Assembly (NCBI GenBank): GCA_963676635.1
Contig: OY781105.1
Coordinates: forward strand, 3,720,001-3,784,000
DNA from: GCA-002708315 sp963676635
GTDB taxonomy: Bacteria > Bacteroidota > Bacteroidia > Bacteroidales > F082
Direction: 5' to 3'
DNA length: 64,000 nucleotides
Below the pieces are notes generated by a model. It did not search any database. It was not told the DNA's origin and was given only the letters and a program-made list of their open reading frames with translations. The position numbers and the translations under genes were made by a program. This document shows, in pieces, positions 52,089 through 59,906 of this stretch; the first letter of the stretch is position 1; each line of letters starts with the position of its first letter.

Positions 52089-52180
52089 AAAAAACAGGCC
52101 AGGCCTACAGCCTTAGTACATACTTCGTCATGGACATAGGGCTTCCGCCCTATGCTGCTACAGGACGCCCTTTCAGGGCT
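52089..52180 (-). repeat. REP-like three-hairpin element, copy 3 (inverted)
   Basis: Reverse complement of copy 1 in structure. The middle hairpin is CATAGGGC/GCCCTATG, and the block TACATACTTC is identical to copy 1. Copies 1 and 3 face each other about 775 bp apart. Confidence 0.8.
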
Positions 52181-52260
52181 ATGATGTTCAAGGTGCAAGG
52201 TTTAATGCTGGGGTTTGTCTCACAATAGCTATCATACCTCACATTATCACATTTTCAATA

Positions 52261-52296
52261 TAGGGGATTCCTCCTCCTTCGTCGTTCGGAATGACA
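52261..52296 (-). repeat. Solo 36-bp GIY-YIG-element terminal repeat
   Basis: TAGGGGATTCCTCCTCCTTC followed by GTCGTTCGGAATGACA. It is the right-end terminal repeat of the GIY-YIG elements at 59.7-61 kb, here about 7.5 kb away with no nuclease gene. Confidence 0.85.
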
Positions 52297-52344
52297 GCCT
52301 TTTTTTTTTGTTTTTTGTGACTTAATCACACGGTGGGTTGTTTA

Positions 52345-52425
52345 GGGTATTCACCCTGCCGAATCTTCTTTCGAAGAACAATTTTCATGATTAACTCGTT
52401 TTACCATCCGCCGGTAGGCGGACAC
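52345..52425. repeat. 81-bp direct repeat, copy 2
   Basis: Second copy of 51834-51914, same orientation, about 511 bp downstream. Confidence 0.9.
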
Positions 52426-52487
52426 AGTTCACCATTCACTATTCACTATTCACCATTAAGTCATTTTGTGAAGATATATTAGTGTTC

Positions 52488-52587
52488 TGATGCGCATCAA
52501 ACATAATCCTGATGCGCATCACAAACAATCCTGATGCGCATCAGAGCATTGATATAACAAGAGAAAAGGTGTGTTTTCTCAAGTGAA
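52488..52587. repeat. Second array of three 12-bp palindromes at 22-bp period
   Basis: TGATGCGCATCA occurs at 52488-52499, 52510-52521 and 52532-52543, exactly 22 bp apart, with 10-bp spacers close to those at 27.3 kb (AACATAATCC, CAAACAATCC). It is followed by ATAACAAGAGAAAA and GTGTTTTCTCAAGTGA, matching the flank of the arrays at 27.3 and 5.5 kb. Confidence 0.9.
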
Positions 52588-52735
52588 AGAAGGTGTTTTA
52601 ACTTGTAATGAGTATTGGCCGTGTCCGACTCAGGCGGATGGTGAATAGTGAATAGTGAGTGGGGGGTCTCCAAGTCCCCTTGTCCCCTTGTCACTGCCTG
52701 ACCTCCTCAGGCGGTTCACCTTGTCACTTCCGATA

Positions 52736-54151
52736 TCACTTCCCTCGTCCTTGCAGAACAATAAGCACTGTGTATATAAGAATCTTAAAATCCATGGCAA
52801 TGGACATGTTTTCCAGATACAGGATATCATATTGGAGTCTTTCAACCATTTCATCAACATCCGATGCATATCCGAATTTAACCTGGCCCCATGATGTAAT
52901 ACCAGGTTTTATCTTTAACAATAATCTGTAATGTGGCGACACTTTTACAATCTGGTCAATATAAAATTGTCGTTCCGGACGCGGCCCTACCAACGACATC
53001 TCACCCTTGAGTACAGTATAAAACTGCGGAATCTCATCAAGACGCACCTTCCGTATAAACTTGCCAAAAGGTGTAATTCGGGGATCATCATCAGAACTTA
53101 ATTGCGGGCCTGTTCTTTCAGCGTCGTTGTACATCGATCTGAATTTATGCATTCTGAAAGGTTTACCATGTTTACCAACACGTTCCTGTGAGAATAATAT
53201 AGGACCATCAGACGACAACTTTACGCCAATAGCAGTAAATATATAAAATGGAAGGAGTATTATCATTGCTAATATTGATACCACAATGTCTATTAATCTT
53301 TTAATGGATTGCTGCCATGCTGGCATCAAATCAGGTGAAATCTCAATTAATGGTGTATGAAAAATTCCGGAAACTTTTACGTTACCAAAGATAATATCCT
53401 GCATAACAGGTATTACTTTTATTATTACAGATGTTGTTTCAAGTTCTGTTATAATCCTTTCAATAGTATCCTTTTCTGTTCTTTCAATGGCAATGATAAC
53501 CTCTTCTACCTGAAATTCCTGTATGAGCTTGTTAAGATCTTTATACTCACCAACGTGCGGTAAATACTGTTCGGCTTTGAAGTTGTTATAATCGTGAACA
53601 TTAACAAAACCCACAAATTTATTACCCGACGAAATTTCCTGGCTTGTAACATCGTTAAAAACCTTTACAGCATTGCCGTTACTACCTACAATTATTGTGT
53701 TAAAGCCTATTTTACCTGTATGTATATTTCTTACGGTGATGGTAGTGATAATAAGCCGGAAAAGATATGTAAGCGAGAAATGGAATATAAATAAAGCAAT
53801 AAATGATTGATAATATGATTTGTATGTAAGAATCAGATCGTCAAGAATTAGCACAAAGAAAATAACTGTAACTCCGATAAGAGTAACAAAGAATGTTTGT
53901 CCAAGTTCTTTTAGTCTTGCCTTACGATAAACTCTTCTGTATGAGCCAACCATTGTGTACAGGGTAAGCCAGAATAAGGGAACAACAATAAGACCAATCC
54001 AAAGTTTATGATCACCTGTAATTGTTTCAGTATGTGAAAATACAGTAGGATCTTCTTTGTATTTCCTGAAGCTGTAAAACAAACTCCAGGCTATCGCTGC
54101 TGCAAGCCAGTCGAAAAATGTGTATTTTGCAACTTGTAACTTTTTATTCAT
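52736..54151 (-). CDS. Undecaprenyl-phosphate glycosyl-1-phosphate transferase (WcaJ type)
   Basis: 471 residues from the ATG at 54151. Four or five N-terminal helices precede a CoA-binding-like soluble domain (about 140-260, NTIIVGSNGNAVKVFNDV), then a reentrant helix and the Bac_transf catalytic domain (about 275-471). Catalytic-domain motifs are FSQERVGKHGKPFRMHKFRS, LDEIPQFYTVLKGEMSLVGP and RPERQF. Enzymes of this type load the first sugar-phosphate on the lipid carrier in capsule or exopolysaccharide synthesis at the inner membrane. The gene is directly abutted by a lipoprotein gene with an oxidoreductase ahead, which suggests one envelope-glycan operon. Confidence 0.93.
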   Translation of the reverse strand: MNKKLQVAKYTFFDWLAAAIAWSLFYSFRKYKEDPTVFSHTETITGDHKLWIGLIVVPLFWLTLYTMVGSYRRVYRKARLKELGQTFFVTLIGVTVIFFVLILDDLILTYKSYYQSFIALFIFHFSLTYLFRLIITTITVRNIHTGKIGFNTIIVGSNGNAVKVFNDVTSQEISSGNKFVGFVNVHDYNNFKAEQYLPHVGEYKDLNKLIQEFQVEEVIIAIERTEKDTIERIITELETTSVIIKVIPVMQDIIFGNVKVSGIFHTPLIEISPDLMPAWQQSIKRLIDIVVSILAMIILLPFYIFTAIGVKLSSDGPILFSQERVGKHGKPFRMHKFRSMYNDAERTGPQLSSDDDPRITPFGKFIRKVRLDEIPQFYTVLKGEMSLVGPRPERQFYIDQIVKVSPHYRLLLKIKPGITSWGQVKFGYASDVDEMVERLQYDILYLENMSIAMDFKILIYTVLIVLQGRGK

Positions 54152-54157
54152 AGACAA

Positions 54158-55105
54158 TTATCTGTAAGCAACTTTAATATTATCGATAAGAATTTCTGCT
54201 TCTGTGTTATCATCTTCAAGGCCAGCCCTAAAGATAACTGAGTAATCATAGGCAAGAGGATAATATGAGAGGTTCGACCCCAGATTTATATATATCTTCT
54301 TCCATTCATCAGTAGGATTTAGTATTACCAGCTGTTTTTCAACAAATTCATATTGATCTCTGATTAGCACACCAACTGATAAATAATTGTTGGTTTTGAA
54401 ATCCATTTCCAGTAATGTATACGAGCCCTGGGTTGGGATATCAAAACTATTGTACGATGTTCCGCCATACTCATATCTGTCTTCTGTAAGGTTTATTATT
54501 CCTGAATATTTAGAGTTCGTAGAAAGATATGCAATGGGATTATTTGCCGGGCTTGTTTTCATGATGTTAGTGTCGCACAATTCACATACATCAATCTTTG
54601 TGAAAGTTATATCAGCTCCTTCAAAGTCTTCCAGCCATGCGAATTTTGTGGTAGACAAGTAGGTGGTAGTGATGTTACCTAATGCTTTTGTTGTGCCGGG
54701 TACAAACTCAAAATTATCGTAAACAATAGGTTTATAAAAGGGGTATGGCGCTCTGGTACTTGAAATACCATTGAGTTTTATCCCCGCTCTTATTTCCAGT
54801 TTGTGTGTACCTGATGCAAGTACAGGAAATATAACCGCTTTGATAGTATCTCCTGCATTATTTACAGAGTCGATGGGTTTAAAATCATAAATTCCAATCA
54901 ATGCATCGTCCATATATACCCAAACATCAGAAATATTTGAACTATTTGATCCTTGTTCAGGATAATAAGTATCAATGTTTATACTGTTTATACTAACATA
55001 TGCAGGAATAGTTTGGTCTCCTTCAAATTTATAACATCCGGTTAGAACCGAAATAATAGTTATAAATATCAATCCTTTAATGTAATACGTAAAACTCGAC
55101 CTCAA
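54158..55105 (-). CDS. Lipoprotein of unknown function beside the sugar transferase
   Basis: 315 residues from a TTG at 55105; no ATG is available in frame, and upstream codons run into a stop. The signal peptide ends in the lipobox SVLTGC (Cys about 24). The mature part is beta-rich: an N-terminal Ig-like half (DVWVYMDDALIGIYDFKPID, GTHKLEIRAGIKLNG) and a C-terminal jelly-roll half (YTLLEMDFKTNNYLSVG, EWKKIYINLGSN, EILIDNIKVAY) like carbohydrate-binding modules. Its stop lies 7 bp from the sugar-transferase ATG, so the two are coupled. A role in surface glycan handling is inferred from context. Confidence 0.8.
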   Translation of the reverse strand: MRSSFTYYIKGLIFITIISVLTGCYKFEGDQTIPAYVSINSINIDTYYPEQGSNSSNISDVWVYMDDALIGIYDFKPIDSVNNAGDTIKAVIFPVLASGTHKLEIRAGIKLNGISSTRAPYPFYKPIVYDNFEFVPGTTKALGNITTTYLSTTKFAWLEDFEGADITFTKIDVCELCDTNIMKTSPANNPIAYLSTNSKYSGIINLTEDRYEYGGTSYNSFDIPTQGSYTLLEMDFKTNNYLSVGVLIRDQYEFVEKQLVILNPTDEWKKIYINLGSNLSYYPLAYDYSVIFRAGLEDDNTEAEILIDNIKVAYR

Positions 55106-55153
55106 CTCTTTTGATTTTATGTAACTAATAACGTGTTTGAATTGTTGTTATTG

Positions 55154-56155
55154 TTAATTAATGCTGTTAATTGAAGTATCAGATTTGCTGTTAATTTCGT
55201 TCATAATCATATGAGCCACATTAAGAGCATTATAGCCATCTTCAATGGTTACAGTTGGCCTTGAATTATTTATTATTGAGTTGTAAAAACTTTTCAACTC
55301 TTCAACAATAGCATTAATTTCACCAACTTTTGGTTTGTCGAAAAGAATTCGACGTTTATTTTTGTCAGGACCCAGATCAATAACCATTGCCATTGGATCA
55401 TCAGGTTCACCATCAAGTTCTTCCATGCTAATTACTTCAGCCACTTTGTCAAGAAAGTCGACAGTAATATAGGCATCACGCTGGAAGAAACGTGTTTTGC
55501 GCATATTTTTCAATGACAGTCTGCTTGCAGTAAGATTAGCAACAGCGCCATTTTTAAACTGAATACGTGCATTGGCAATATCCGGAGTATCGCTAACAAC
55601 ATTAACACCACTTGCCTGAATACTTTCCACTTCCGAACCCACAACATGCATAATAATATCGATATCGTGAATCATCAGGTCGAGAACCACAGGCACATCT
55701 GTTCCGCGTGGATTGAAAAGAGCCAGGCGGTGACATTCAATGAACATTGGGTTATTGAGAGAATTTTCGGCAGCAATAAAAGCCGGATTGAATCTTTCCA
55801 CATGGCCTACCTGTACCTTAACATTTTTCCTTCCGGCAAGATTGATAAGCTCTCTGGCTTGTTCAGGTGTTGTAACGATGGGTTTTTCAATAAACACATG
55901 TTTACCTTTTTCCAGTGCAATCTTTGCATTTTCGAAGTGTGAAACTGTGGGTGTTACAATGTCAACAACATCAACCAGGTCAACAAGTTCCTGGACATTT
56001 GAAAAGCCTTTGATGCCAAATTCCTTTTCAACTTTTTCAACAGCTTCAGGGTCAATGTCATAAAAGCCAACAAGCTCGTAGCCTTCCACTTGTTTTATAC
56101 ATTTAAGATGAATTTTTCCCAGATGGCCAACGCCAAGCACTCCAATTTTTAACAT
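55154..56155 (-). CDS. Gfo/Idh/MocA-family NAD(P)-dependent oxidoreductase
   Basis: 333 residues. The N-terminal Rossmann fold has GVGHLGKIHLKCIKQV (GxGxxGxxH), VDIVTPTVSHFENAKIALE and the family hallmark HVFIEKPIVTTPEQAREL (EKP). The C-terminal domain has QVGHVERFNPAF and DLMIHDIDIIMHV, where the H-x-x-D pattern is the usual catalytic region. Such enzymes oxidise or reduce sugar hydroxyls, often making nucleotide-sugar precursors. Here it precedes a lipoprotein gene and the initiating sugar transferase, consistent with exopolysaccharide precursor synthesis. A TACATTTG promoter-like element lies 18 bp upstream of the ATG. Confidence 0.92.
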   Translation of the reverse strand: MLKIGVLGVGHLGKIHLKCIKQVEGYELVGFYDIDPEAVEKVEKEFGIKGFSNVQELVDLVDVVDIVTPTVSHFENAKIALEKGKHVFIEKPIVTTPEQARELINLAGRKNVKVQVGHVERFNPAFIAAENSLNNPMFIECHRLALFNPRGTDVPVVLDLMIHDIDIIMHVVGSEVESIQASGVNVVSDTPDIANARIQFKNGAVANLTASRLSLKNMRKTRFFQRDAYITVDFLDKVAEVISMEELDGEPDDPMAMVIDLGPDKNKRRILFDKPKVGEINAIVEELKSFYNSIINNSRPTVTIEDGYNALNVAHMIMNEINSKSDTSINSIN

Positions 56156-56172
56156 AATTCAAAAATTTTTGG

Positions 56173-56180
56173 CAAATGTA
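56173..56180 (-). promoter_or_regulatory. Candidate -7 element of the oxidoreductase-lipoprotein-transferase operon
   Basis: The minus strand reads TACATTTG, an exact TAnnTTTG match, 17 bp before the oxidoreductase ATG. Confidence 0.45.
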
Positions 56181-56234
56181 GTTTTTTCCTCCCCTCAATA
56201 TTGCTATTTTCGCACAAAATTTAACTTTTTTTTC

Positions 56235-56882
56235 ATGGTCGACACATATCGTCACAAAGGTTTGCGGAAGAAGCTGGTAGATGTTATCCGCTCAAAACAA
56301 ATTACAGATGAGAGAATTCTTAGTGCCATAGGTAAGATTCCACGTCATTTGTTTCTTGATTCATCTTTTCTGGAGTTTGCCTACGACGATAAGCCTTTTC
56401 CAATAGGCTCGGGCCAAACAATATCCCAACCGTATACTGTTGCTTTCCAGACACAAATTCTGGATGTTAAAAAAGGCCATAAAGTTCTTGAAATTGGTGG
56501 CGGTTCTGGTTATCAGGCTTGTGTATTGGAAGAAGTTGGTGCCAAGGTTTTTAGTATCGAACGTCAGAAAAAGCTGTATTTGAGAACTAAGGAGTTTGTG
56601 AGGAGTTTGGGGTATACTGCGCGGTTTTTTTATGGTGATGGGTTTAAAGGACTGCCGTCATTTGCTCCTTTCGACAGGATTTTAATAACTGCTGCAGCTC
56701 CTGAGATACCTCAGGCGCTTATCGATCAGCTGAAACCGGGTGGTAAGCTTGTTATTCCTCTTGGCGCTGGCAGCGTACAGGAGATGCTTTGTATTACTAA
56801 AACATTGGATGGAAATCTGGAAACTCACAAATACGGAGCCTTTCGGTTTGTGCCGATGCTGAAGAATAAGGCGGAGGATTAG
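56235..56882 (+). CDS. pcm: Protein-L-isoaspartate O-methyltransferase
   Basis: 215 residues from the ATG at 56235, the usual length; the longer in-frame extension covers the divergent promoter. The enzyme repairs isoaspartyl residues by methyl transfer from SAM in the cytosol. Family landmarks are IPRHLFLDSSFLEFAYDDKP, the substrate-binding PIGSGQTISQPYTVAFQTQ, SAM motif I VLEIGGGSGYQACVL and the later RILITAAAPEIPQALIDQLK with GGKLVIPLG. It is divergent from the oxidoreductase gene and followed by a repeat cluster. Confidence 0.95.
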   Translation: MVDTYRHKGLRKKLVDVIRSKQITDERILSAIGKIPRHLFLDSSFLEFAYDDKPFPIGSGQTISQPYTVAFQTQILDVKKGHKVLEIGGGSGYQACVLEEVGAKVFSIERQKKLYLRTKEFVRSLGYTARFFYGDGFKGLPSFAPFDRILITAAAPEIPQALIDQLKPGGKLVIPLGAGSVQEMLCITKTLDGNLETHKYGAFRFVPMLKNKAED

Positions 56883-56935
56883 GGACTGAAGGGAACGAAG
56901 GGACTTAAGGGAACGAAGGGACTGAAGGGACTGGG
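56882..56935. repeat. 9-bp tandem repeat (GGGACTGAA)
   Basis: Six 9-bp units (gggactgaa, gggaacgaa, gggacttaa, gggaacgaa, gggactgaa, gggactggg) starting right at the pcm stop. Confidence 0.85.
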
Positions 56936-57019
56936 AGACTTGGAGAGAGATGAGAGATGAGAAGTGAGAGACAGAAGCTGTTTTATCACCTGTCCGTGGG
57001 TGAAACTACGCTCAGTGGG
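56927..57019. repeat. 93-bp direct repeat, copy 1, ending in the hairpin-repeat arm
   Basis: Nearly identical to 57555-57647 (two or three base differences). It runs from GGGACTGGGAGACTTGG through ACAGAAGCTGTTTTATCACC to AAACTACGCTCAGTGGG. Confidence 0.9.
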
Positions 57020-57185
57020 TTTGTCACACTGTAGTTCTTGTACTTTACATCCAATCTTTTTCTAACAATCTACGTTCAGCGGAGTGATTATCCCAAACAA
57101 CCCACAATGTTCCAATCTTCATACGGTCGTATCTACAAAAGTAGTCTGAACTACATGCGAAACGGCGGGCATATTTCGGTTGGGT

Positions 57186-57390
57186 GCTTTTTTTGAAGTG
57201 AAGGGTTAGGGAAAGGGAGAAGCTCCGAGGAACGAGGAGATCACTCCCTTCCCTTAGCCTTCACGAAAAAAAAAGTGACCAAGCGAAATGAGCCCATGAT
57301 TTTTTGTTTACTTTTTTATCAAGAAAAAACGTAAAAGCCATGCGGCTTGAGCAAAAATTGCCTTGGCGATTTTATCGATTTTCTCCTACT
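57186..57390. repeat. Dispersed repeat of about 200 bp, copy 2 (compact)
   Basis: Contains GAAGCTCCGAGGAACGAGGA, GAGCCCATGATTTTTTGTTT, ACTTTTTTATCAAGAA and AACGTAAAAGCCATGCGGCT in the order opposite to 51450-51745. No protein-like frame spans it. Confidence 0.8.
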
Positions 57391-57429
57391 AACCATAGTT
57401 TCATCCAAAGGCAGACACGTGTAACTACA
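57386..57429. repeat. Dispersed hairpin repeat, long form, inverted
   Basis: Reverse complement of the copy at 20616-20656: CATAGTTTCATCCAAAGGCA followed by GACACGTGTAACTACACCC. Confidence 0.75.
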
Positions 57430-57490
57430 CCCAAATATCGTAAATATAATTTCGTATAATAACTGTTTTAATTGTTTTTTTTTGATAGGC

Positions 57491-57523
57491 GAGCGTAGTT
57501 ACAAACTACGCTCAGTGGGGGGG
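57491..57523. repeat. Dispersed hairpin repeat, short form
   Basis: Inverted repeat GAGCGTAGTT/AACTACGCTC around ACA, then AGTGGGGGGG. It is the mirror of the copy at 23163-23194. Confidence 0.8.
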
Positions 57524-57554
57524 ATTAGGGACTGAAGGGACTGAAGGGAACGAA

Positions 57555-57647
57555 GGGACTGGGAGACTTGGAGAGAGATGAGAGATGAGAAGTGAGAGAC
57601 AGAAGCTGTTTTATCACCTGTCCTTGGGTGAAACTACGCTTAGTGGG
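57555..57647. repeat. 93-bp direct repeat, copy 2
   Basis: Second copy of 56927-57019. The stretch 57020-57185 between the repeats shows no gene or clear structure. Confidence 0.9.
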
Positions 57648-57671
57648 ATTAATAACCAATGCAAAACCAAC

Positions 57672-57702
57672 AAAAAAGACTGCCTTAACAGACAGTCTTT
57701 TG
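57672..57702 (-). terminator. Rho-independent terminator of tRNA-Pro
   Basis: On the minus strand AAAAGACTG pairs with CAGTCTTTT around a short loop, followed by a T-run, immediately after the tRNA 3' end. Confidence 0.8.
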
Positions 57703-57776
57703 TCGGAGTGGCCCGACTCGAACGGGCGACCACTTGCACCCCATGCAAGCATGCTAGCCAACTGCACCACACCCCG
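57703..57776 (-). tRNA. tRNA-Pro (anticodon GGG)
   Basis: 74 nt that fold into a full cloverleaf on the minus strand. The acceptor stem is CGGGGTG/CACTCCG with one G-T pair, the D stem GTGC/GCAT, and the anticodon stem CTTGC/GCAAG around ATGGGGT, giving anticodon GGG. The T arm is GCCCG-TTCGAGT-CGGGC and the discriminator base is A. The 3' CCA is not encoded (CAA follows). A terminator lies directly downstream. Short open frames across this region are spurious. Confidence 0.96.
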
Positions 57777-57862
57777 AAACTCACTGCCCCTTACTGAAGG
57801 GCAATGAGGCTGCAAATATAATTCTTTTTGATCAGATTTTTGTTGTGTCTATTTAAAATATG

Positions 57863-57925
57863 TGACTAAGTGACTAAGTGACGAAGTGACTAAGTGACTA
57901 AGTTACGGAGTTACGGAGTTACGAG
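57863..57925. repeat. 8-bp tandem repeat (TGACTAAG)
   Basis: Eight units: tgactaag x2, tgacgaag, tgactaag x2, ttacggag x2, and a partial ttacgag. It lies 25 bp after the trxB stop. Confidence 0.85.
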
Positions 57926-57949
57926 TCATAACCTGATCTCTAATTATTT

Positions 57950-58888
57950 CTATTGTTCGCCTAAGAATCTCTCTGACTCAATAGCTGCCATACATCCTGT
58001 TCCGGCGGCTGTAATAGCCTGGCGGTAATGCTTGTCCTGAACATCGCCGGCAGCAAAAATACCCGGGATATTTGTTGCTGTTGAGTCAGGTTTTGTGATC
58101 AGGTAACCGGTGTTATCCATATCCAGTTTGCCTTTAAATAGCTCTGTATTAGGCTTATGGCCGATGGCTACGAAGAATCCTTCAATATCGATTCTTCTCT
58201 CTTCACCGGTTTTATTATTATATACAATTGCACCATCGAGTGCTTTGGTAAATCCTTCCACAACACCGGTTATTTCTTTCACTTCAGTATTCCATAATAC
58301 TTCGATATTTGGAGTCTTCATAACTCTGTTAGCCATTGCTTTACTGGCTCTTAACTCATCACGACGGTGGATGAGATATACTTTGCTGGCAATATTTGCA
58401 AGATATGTAGCTTCTTCAGCGGCAGTATCACCACCACCAACAACAGCAACAGGTTTATCTTTATAGAAAAAACCATCGCAGGTAGCACAAGCAGAAACGC
58501 CACCACCTTTGAACTTCTCTTCGGTCTCGAGTCCAAGATACTGAGCAGTAGCACCTGTTGACACAATTACAGTCTCGGCAAGTATCTCAGTACCATCGTC
58601 AATCTTTACTTTAAACGGACGTTCGGTTGTGTCGATTTCAGAAACCATGCCCCAGCGTGATTCAGTGCCAAAGCGGGTTGCCTGAGATTTAAGGTCTTCC
58701 ATTAACTCAGGACCTGTGATTCCTTTTGGATATCCCGGAAAGTTATCCACTTCAGTAGTTGTTGTTAGTTGTCCGCCCGGCTGCATGCCTTCGTACATAA
58801 TAGGTTTAAGATCAGCGCGTGCAGCATAGATTGCAGCTGTGTATCCGGCAGGGCCGGAACCAATGATTAAGCATTTAGTTTTTTCCAT
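57950..58888 (-). CDS. trxB: Thioredoxin-disulfide reductase
   Basis: 312 residues, standard for the low-molecular-weight class. It passes electrons from NADPH through FAD to thioredoxin. Present are the FAD dinucleotide motif GSGPAGYTAAIYAARA, the redox disulfide CATC in SACATCDGFFY, the NADPH motif VGGGDTAAEEA and the closing FAD motif PGIFAAGDVQDKHYRQAITA. All catalytic residues are in place. It stands alone on the minus strand between tRNA-Pro and a small lipoprotein gene. Confidence 0.97.
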   Translation of the reverse strand: MEKTKCLIIGSGPAGYTAAIYAARADLKPIMYEGMQPGGQLTTTTEVDNFPGYPKGITGPELMEDLKSQATRFGTESRWGMVSEIDTTERPFKVKIDDGTEILAETVIVSTGATAQYLGLETEEKFKGGGVSACATCDGFFYKDKPVAVVGGGDTAAEEATYLANIASKVYLIHRRDELRASKAMANRVMKTPNIEVLWNTEVKEITGVVEGFTKALDGAIVYNNKTGEERRIDIEGFFVAIGHKPNTELFKGKLDMDNTGYLITKPDSTATNIPGIFAAGDVQDKHYRQAITAAGTGCMAAIESERFLGEQ

Positions 58889-59018
58889 TTATTCTATATT
58901 TTAGATTTTATTATTTTCTTTTATAAGTTCATTCTGTCAATAAGAATGCCAATTTAGTAAAAAAGTTGCATATGAGACATGGAGGGTAGGGGGGGTGACA
59001 ATATGGCGGGTTTGTTGG

Positions 59019-59044
59019 TAGAGACGCGATTAATCGCGTCTCTA
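59019..59044. repeat. Perfect 26-bp palindrome
   Basis: TAGAGACGCGATT followed immediately by its exact reverse complement, with no loop. No second copy is present in the window. Confidence 0.9.
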
Positions 59045-59105
59045 CTCACGAATAATAATATTCAATACACGAATATTCAAAATACCACAACACTTATCCG
59101 CAGGA

Positions 59106-59138
59106 TTTGCAATAAGGCATTACCCCAAAGTATTTTTG
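59106..59138 (+). promoter_or_regulatory. Bacteroidota-type promoter of the small lipoprotein gene
   Basis: TTTG at 59106-59109 and TATTTTTG at 59131-59138 are separated by 21 bp, close to the TTTG / TAnnTTTG consensus. The -7 element ends 54 bp before the ATG. It is the best two-part promoter match in the window. Confidence 0.6.
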
Positions 59139-59192
59139 TCTATAATAATTTTTTAACCCGTTTGCTATTGGGCAAACATAAAACATAAAATT

Positions 59193-59615
59193 ATGAACGC
59201 TAAAAATTTACTTAAACTTTTTGGAGTCGTACTTTTGAGTATGACAATGGTTTACGGATCATGTAATAAAGATGACGATCCGGAACCAACACCAACACCT
59301 TACACACCTGGATTTAGTGCTACTTATTTCTCTGTTGATTTAGGTGGTGTTGATTATCTTGACTTTTACATTACCTGTACAACCGACGATTGGGAAATGA
59401 TTAAAGTTAAAGTAACAGCTCCTGGTGGAGCCGGTGATGAAACGTACACTGGTAGTGGGGCTATTCAGCTACAGGGTGATCCTTTTACATTCCCTGAGTA
59501 TTTTCTCAAATTGGGTGGCACCTGGACTTTCTCGATTACTGGAAATATTAAATCCGGAGACCATGTTGGTGAAAGTTTTACTGTTGTAACATCACTAAGC
59601 GTTTCCGGTAAGTAG
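59193..59615 (+). CDS. Small exported lipoprotein-like hypothetical protein
   Basis: 140 residues. The signal region MNAKNLLKLFGVVLLSMTMVYGSC ends in a lipobox-like YGSC, then an acidic, proline-rich linker (NKDDDPEPTPTPYTPG). The rest is a single beta-sandwich-like domain of about 100 residues (YLDFYITCTTDDWEMIKVKV, KLGGTWTFSITGNIKSGD). No family recognised. It has its own promoter and a terminator-like hairpin after the stop. Confidence 0.75.
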   Translation: MNAKNLLKLFGVVLLSMTMVYGSCNKDDDPEPTPTPYTPGFSATYFSVDLGGVDYLDFYITCTTDDWEMIKVKVTAPGGAGDETYTGSGAIQLQGDPFTFPEYFLKLGGTWTFSITGNIKSGDHVGESFTVVTSLSVSGK

Positions 59616-59628
59616 TACATATTTATCA

Positions 59629-59662
59629 TGAAGAAATGCCATTTCTAAATGGCTTTTCTTCA
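59629..59662 (+). terminator. Terminator after the small lipoprotein gene
   Basis: The stem GCCATTT/AAATGGC is extended by GAAGAAA/TTTCTTC with small mismatches, followed by a T-rich stretch. Confidence 0.65.
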
Positions 59663-59692
59663 TAATTTTTTGTAACCTGATAGTTATTGGGT

Positions 59693-59718
59693 AATTTCCC
59701 CGCACCTGCGGGGAAATT
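59693..59718. repeat. Perfect 11-bp-stem hairpin
   Basis: AATTTCCCCGC / GCGGGGAAATT with loop ACCT, just left of the first GIY-YIG element. It may be a second terminator or a structured element; single copy here. Confidence 0.85.
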
Positions 59719-59868
59719 TGGTTTTGGGGGTTCTCATTATTAAATGTCATCCCGAACGACGCAGGAGGAGGGATCCCCTAGATTAAAACACTGATCAACA
59801 ATAGAACATCTTTTTTAGTATTTCAGAGTAAGTATCTCAGGCGTAGTGGGCGATGTCGGGATTATTTA

Positions 59869-59876
59869 TAATTTTG
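59869..59876 (+). promoter_or_regulatory. Candidate -7 element inside GIY-YIG element A
   Basis: TAATTTTG, 30 bp before the nuclease ATG. The identical site in element B is at 60622-60629, so each unit carries its own promoter-like motif. Confidence 0.4.
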
Positions 59877-59906
59877 TGCTGATATAATCTAAAATCCAAT
59901 TTTATA

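Larger units (their letters stand above)
51162..52735. other. 1.6-kb gene-free repeat cluster
   Basis: No credible gene lies between the kinase cassette and the sugar-transferase gene; a 90-codon minus-strand frame at 51548-51820 runs through a dispersed repeat. The stretch is packed with repeats listed separately. It also has four copies of a CCGCC/GGCGG hairpin related to GTCCGCCTACCGGCGGATGG at 51173-51192, 51893-51913, 52407-52426 and 52622-52641, and heptamer ATTCACT tracts at 52430-52456 and 52640-52660. Confidence 0.7.
58889..59192. other. Divergent spacer with palindrome and a good Bacteroidota promoter
   Basis: 304 bp between trxB and the small lipoprotein gene. It contains the 26-bp palindrome at 59019-59044 and the promoter at 59106-59138. 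A short open frame at 58979-59188 spans the palindrome and is not convincing. Confidence 0.6.

Noticed and set aside
57525..57815. Open frames overlapping the tRNA-Pro region on both strands
   Set aside because: They span a clear cloverleaf tRNA, its terminator and a 93-bp repeat, and have no protein-like composition.
58979..59188. 69-codon frame between trxB and the lipoprotein gene
   Set aside because: It is built across the 26-bp palindrome and the promoter region, with no recognisable start context or domain.
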